Shown here piece by piece: positions 5,447-7,552 of a DNA stretch of 7,552 bases (positions are counted from its first letter, which is position 1; each line of letters starts with the position of its first letter). This DNA is from Oscillospiraceae bacterium (GTDB taxonomy: Bacteria > Bacillota > Clostridia > Oscillospirales > Oscillospiraceae), in NCBI GenBank assembly GCA_017378975.1, contig JAFNXT010000034.1:1-7552 (forward strand), given 5' to 3'. The notes beneath the pieces are model-generated. The model was not told the DNA's origin. It did no database searches and saw nothing but the letters and a program-made list of their open reading frames with translations. A program made the translations under genes and the position numbers.

Positions 5447-5571
5447 GAATGCACAATGCATAATGCAAAATGCAGAATTATTGTATTTCCTCCGGAAATG
5501 ATTTTGAAAATATCCCCGAAAGGGGATACCTCCATTGTGCATTGTGCATTGCCATTCTGCATTTTGCATTC
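5447..5571. repeat. Structured inverted repeat with AATGCAN arms, copy 1 (eutN-eutH gap)
   Basis: The left arm (5447-5478) is four 7-base units AATGCAN, with N being C, T, A, G in turn. The right arm (about 5533-5571), read on the other strand, is five units of the same kind, one degenerate. The arms pair across the element. Between them are two perfect hairpins: ATTTCC/GGAAAT with loop TCC (5485-5499) and TATCCCC/GGGGATA with loop GAAA (5511-5528), separated by a short TGATTTTGAAAA-like linker. It is far more A/T-rich than the flanking genes and has no ORF. It looks like a non-coding MITE- or REP-like element; no convincing target duplication is seen at its ends. The rest of the gap, 5572-5614, holds the eutH ribosome site AAGGAGGT (5602-5609). 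Confidence 0.85.
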
Positions 5572-5614
5572 CCGAAACCGCTCCTTTTGATCCCTAAGCC
5601 TAAGGAGGTACACC

Positions 5615-6700
5615 ATGTCCACACACGAGATCGTGATCGCCGTCATGGCGTTGGCCGCCCTTGCCGGTGCGGTGGACCGGATCGCCGGAGGGCGTCTGGG
5701 GATCGGGCGTCATTTTGAGGAGGGCATCCTCTCCATGGGGTCTCTGGCGATCGCCATGATCGGCATCATCACGCTGGCCCCGGTGCTGTCTGCCCTGCTC
5801 CGGCCTCTGGTGGTACCGGTGTACCGGGCCTTGGGGGCAGACCCTGCCATGTTCGCCGGGACCATTCTGGCCTGTGACATGGGCGGCGGTCCTCTGGCGG
5901 CGGAGCTGACCGAGGACCCTCAGGCCGCTCTGCTGGGTGGCGTCCTCACCGGTTCCATGCTGGGTGCCACCATCGTATTCACTTTGCCGGTGGCCATGGG
6001 CATTTTGTCGGAGGAGGATCGCCCCGCCATGGCGAAGGGGATCCTGTGCGGCATCGTCACCGTCCCCGTGGGCGTTCTGGTGGGCGGGCTCACGGCAGGC
6101 TTCCCGGTGCTGATGGTCTTGCGGAACCTGATCCCCATCGTGTTGATCGCGGTGCTGATCGCGTTGGGCCTTTGGAAAGCGGAAAAATGGATGATCCGGA
6201 GCTTCGGGCTCTTCGGGAAAGCCGTGGTGGCGGTGATCACCGCAGGTCTTGCCGCCGCCATCGTGGAGGCCCTGACAGGCTTCGTGATCATCCCCGGCAT
6301 GGCCCCCATCGAGGACGGCTTCCTGACGGTGGGCCAGATCGCCATCGTGCTGGCCGGTGCCTTCCCACTGGTCCACCTGTTGACCCGGCTCCTGCGCAAG
6401 CCCCTGTTGAAGCTGGGCAGGCTTCTGGGCATCAACGACACCGCCGCCGCAGGCCTGCTGGCGAGCCTTGCCAACTCCATCGCTACCTTCGGCATGGTGA
6501 AGGACATGGACCCCCGTGGCAAGGTGGTGAACATCGCCTTCGCCGTCTCCGCGGCCTTCGTCTTCGGCGACCACTTGGGCTTCACCGCCGGCTTCGCCCC
6601 GGAGTTCCTGCCTGCCATGATCGTGGGCAAGCTGGTCGGCGGCGTCGCCGCCGTGATCCTGGCCCTGCTTTTGACCCGCGTGGGTCAAAAGAATGCATAA
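5615..6700 (+). CDS. eutH: Ethanolamine permease EutH
   Basis: This 361-residue polytopic membrane protein brings ethanolamine into the cell, a step that matters mainly at low external concentration or low pH. Roughly ten or eleven hydrophobic stretches can be picked out, at about 5-20, 41-68, 78-95, 105-130, 142-162, 164-186, 203-222, 238-258, 279-294, 304-325 and 333-355. Conserved EutH blocks include ILACDMGGGPLA (84-95), ANSIATFGMVKDMDPRGK (286-303) and FVFGDHLGFTAGF (315-327). Length agrees with EutH of Firmicutes, shorter than the 408 residues of E. coli. The ATG is preceded by a strong AAGGAGGT five bases upstream. The last residues (GQKNA) and the TAA lie at the junction with repeat copy 2: the stop is read from the first AATGCAT unit, so the C-terminal end was probably reset by the element. 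It is flanked on both sides by copies of the same repeat. Confidence 0.95.
   Translation: MSTHEIVIAVMALAALAGAVDRIAGGRLGIGRHFEEGILSMGSLAIAMIGIITLAPVLSALLRPLVVPVYRALGADPAMFAGTILACDMGGGPLAAELTEDPQAALLGGVLTGSMLGATIVFTLPVAMGILSEEDRPAMAKGILCGIVTVPVGVLVGGLTAGFPVLMVLRNLIPIVLIAVLIALGLWKAEKWMIRSFGLFGKAVVAVITAGLAAAIVEALTGFVIIPGMAPIEDGFLTVGQIAIVLAGAFPLVHLLTRLLRKPLLKLGRLLGINDTAAAGLLASLANSIATFGMVKDMDPRGKVVNIAFAVSAAFVFGDHLGFTAGFAPEFLPAMIVGKLVGGVAAVILALLLTRVGQKNA
6669..6690. repeat. Perfect 9-bp inverted repeat at the 3' end of eutH
   Basis: TTTTGACCC (6669-6677) and GGGTCAAAA (6682-6690) pair perfectly around GCGT, within the last codons of eutH, and abut repeat copy 2 directly. There is no T-run after it on either strand, so it is not an ordinary terminator. 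It may be an end of the original eutH 3' region, a protein-binding site, or the landing site of the element. Confidence 0.6.
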
Positions 6701-6806
6701 TGCATAATGCAGAATGCAAAATTTTTGATATTCGCTTCGCGAATGATTTGAATATGTCCCGAAGGGACACCTCAATTATGCATTATGCATTCTGCATTTT
6801 GCATTG
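6691..6806. repeat. Structured inverted repeat with AATGCAN arms, copy 2 (eutH-eutB gap)
   Basis: This has the same design as the copy before eutH. The left arm (6692-6722) is four units AATGCAN, with N being T, T, G, A. The right arm (about 6774-6805), on the other strand, has units with A, G, T, T. Internal hairpins are ATTCGC/GCGAAT with loop TTC (6730-6744) and TGTCCC/GGGACA with loop GAA (6755-6769), with a similar linker (TGATTTGAATA) and the shared ACCTC after the second hairpin. The sequence differs from copy 1 inside both stems, yet pairing is kept. The first unit supplies the eutH stop codon. Between the element and eutB only the ribosome site AAAGGGGG (6811-6818) remains. Confidence 0.85.
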
Positions 6807-6823
6807 AACCAAAGGGGGCTTCT

Positions 6824-7552
6824 ATGAAATTACAGACAACCCTCCTCGGCAAGACTTACACCTTCCGTGACCTGAAGGAGGTCCTTGCCAAAGCCAACGA
6901 AGAAAAGTCCGGCGATAAGCTGGCAGGTCTGGCCGCAGACAGCGCGCAGGAGCGGGTAGCCGCCAAAGTGGTGCTGTCCGCCGTGACGCTGGCGGACCTG
7001 CGGGAGCATCCGGCCGTCCCCTACGAGGAGGACGAAGTCACCCGGATCATCCAGGACGATGTGAACGAGCCCACCTATGAAAAGATCCGGAACTGGACCG
7101 TGTCCGACCTGCGGGAATGGCTCCTCAGCGAGACCACCACCGATGCCGACATCCGCCGGATCCGCCGTGGGCTCACCGCCGAGATGATCGCGGCGGTGTG
7201 TAAGCTCATGTCCAATTTGGATCTCATCTACGCCGCCAATAAGATCACCGTCACCGCCCACTGCAATACCACCATCGGTCTGCCCGGCACTCTGAGCTGT
7301 CGGCTCCAGCCCAACCACACCACCGACGATCTGGAGGGCATCACCGCCTCCACGCTGGAGGGCCTGACCTTCGGCGCCGGTGACGCGGTGATCGGCCTGA
7401 ACCCGGTGACGGACTCCCCGGAGCAGGCAGGCCGGATCCTGCGCCGCTTCGCAGAGATCCGGGACCATTGGCAGATCCCCACCCAGACCTGTGTGCTGGC
7501 CCATGTGACCACCCAGATGCAGGCGGTCCGGGACGGGGCACCCTGCGACCTG
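6824..7552 (+). CDS. eutB: Ethanolamine ammonia-lyase large subunit EutB (partial, first 243 residues)
   Basis: With adenosylcobalamin and EutC, this enzyme splits ethanolamine into acetaldehyde and ammonia by radical chemistry; EutB carries the TIM-barrel active site. The frame runs from ATG to the right edge, a little over half of the usual 450 or so residues. Recognisable blocks are MKLQTTLLGKTYTFRDLKEV (1-20), AHCNTTIGLPGTLSCRLQPN (145-164), FGAGDAVIGLNPVTD (183-197) and PTQTCVLAHVTTQM (219-232). Arg160, Gln162 and Asn193, which contact the substrate in E. coli EutB, stand at exactly the same numbers here, which supports both the identity and the start. AAAGGGGG five bases before the ATG is a fair ribosome site. 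eutC is expected just downstream. Its place after eutH, rather than after eutA, is unusual. Confidence 0.97.
   Translation, partial: MKLQTTLLGKTYTFRDLKEVLAKANEEKSGDKLAGLAADSAQERVAAKVVLSAVTLADLREHPAVPYEEDEVTRIIQDDVNEPTYEKIRNWTVSDLREWLLSETTTDADIRRIRRGLTAEMIAAVCKLMSNLDLIYAANKITVTAHCNTTIGLPGTLSCRLQPNHTTDDLEGITASTLEGLTFGAGDAVIGLNPVTDSPEQAGRILRRFAEIRDHWQIPTQTCVLAHVTTQMQAVRDGAPCDL

Noticed and set aside
5447..5571. CRISPR array
   Set aside because: The AATGCAN units are 7-base tandem units in inverted arms, without spacers of regular length between long repeats.
5470..5718. Small plus-strand open frame across repeat copy 1 into eutH
   Set aside because: It is built from repeat sequence and an out-of-frame part of eutH, with no ribosome site; a shadow frame.
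6725..6753. Promoter for eutB inside repeat copy 2 (TTGATA, 17 bases, TTGAAT)
   Set aside because: The -35 is good but the -10 lacks the conserved second A. The same positions form the internal hairpins of the element, and copy 1 does not keep the motif, so the repeat structure explains it better.
5600..6775. Minus-strand open frame (391 codons) opposite eutH
   Set aside because: It is His/Asp/Gln/Gly-rich, the usual reverse reading of a GC-rich membrane protein gene, and runs into the repeat; no motif or ribosome site supports it.

Overview
The window suggests a GC-rich gut Firmicute, probably of the Oscillospiraceae/Ruminococcaceae type. The grounds are a GC-rich third codon position, A/T-rich intergenic leaders, Shine-Dalgarno sites close to AAGGAGG, an MsmX/UgpC-type sugar ABC ATPase, a Firmicute-style ethanolamine utilisation (eut) locus, and intergenic palindromic repeats of a kind I associate with that group. 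The taxon is an inference; no rRNA or marker gene is present.

Layout. Bases 1-264 (minus strand) hold the first 88 residues of the ABC transporter ATPase. A divergent intergenic region (265-526) holds a good sigma-A-type promoter for that gene, a hairpin-rich leader of about 180 nt, and a plus-strand terminator-like hairpin. From 527 to the right edge all genes lie on the plus strand and form a compact eut cluster: eutG-like alcohol dehydrogenase, eutA (ammonia-lyase reactivase), eutM (hexameric shell protein), eutT (cobalamin adenosyltransferase), pduL/eutD (phosphotransacylase), an unnamed eut-associated protein, eutN (pentameric shell vertex), eutH (ethanolamine permease) and the first 243 codons of eutB (ammonia-lyase large subunit), which runs off the edge. 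eutG-eutA, and every junction from eutM to eutN, overlap by 1-4 bases, which implies translational coupling.

Function. EutH brings ethanolamine in. EutBC (eutC not in view) uses adenosylcobalamin to split it into acetaldehyde and ammonia. EutA exchanges damaged cofactor and EutT makes new adenosylcobalamin. Acetaldehyde is handled inside a microcompartment (EutM facets, EutN vertices): the EutG-like enzyme would reduce it to ethanol and recycle NADH, while an acetaldehyde dehydrogenase (eutE, not in view) plus the PduL-type enzyme would give acetyl-phosphate. eutC, eutE, eutL and the eutVW regulators are absent and could lie downstream.

The less ordinary content is in the gaps. A chain of hairpins, including two related perfect 20-bp palindromes, lies between eutA and eutM. 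Two copies of a roughly 115-125 bp structured inverted repeat (arms of AATGCAN units, two internal hairpins) flank eutH. Paired differences between copies keep the stems intact, and the stop codons of eutA and eutH fall inside such elements. I see no novel enzyme system; the core is a recognisable eut locus with a rearranged gene order.
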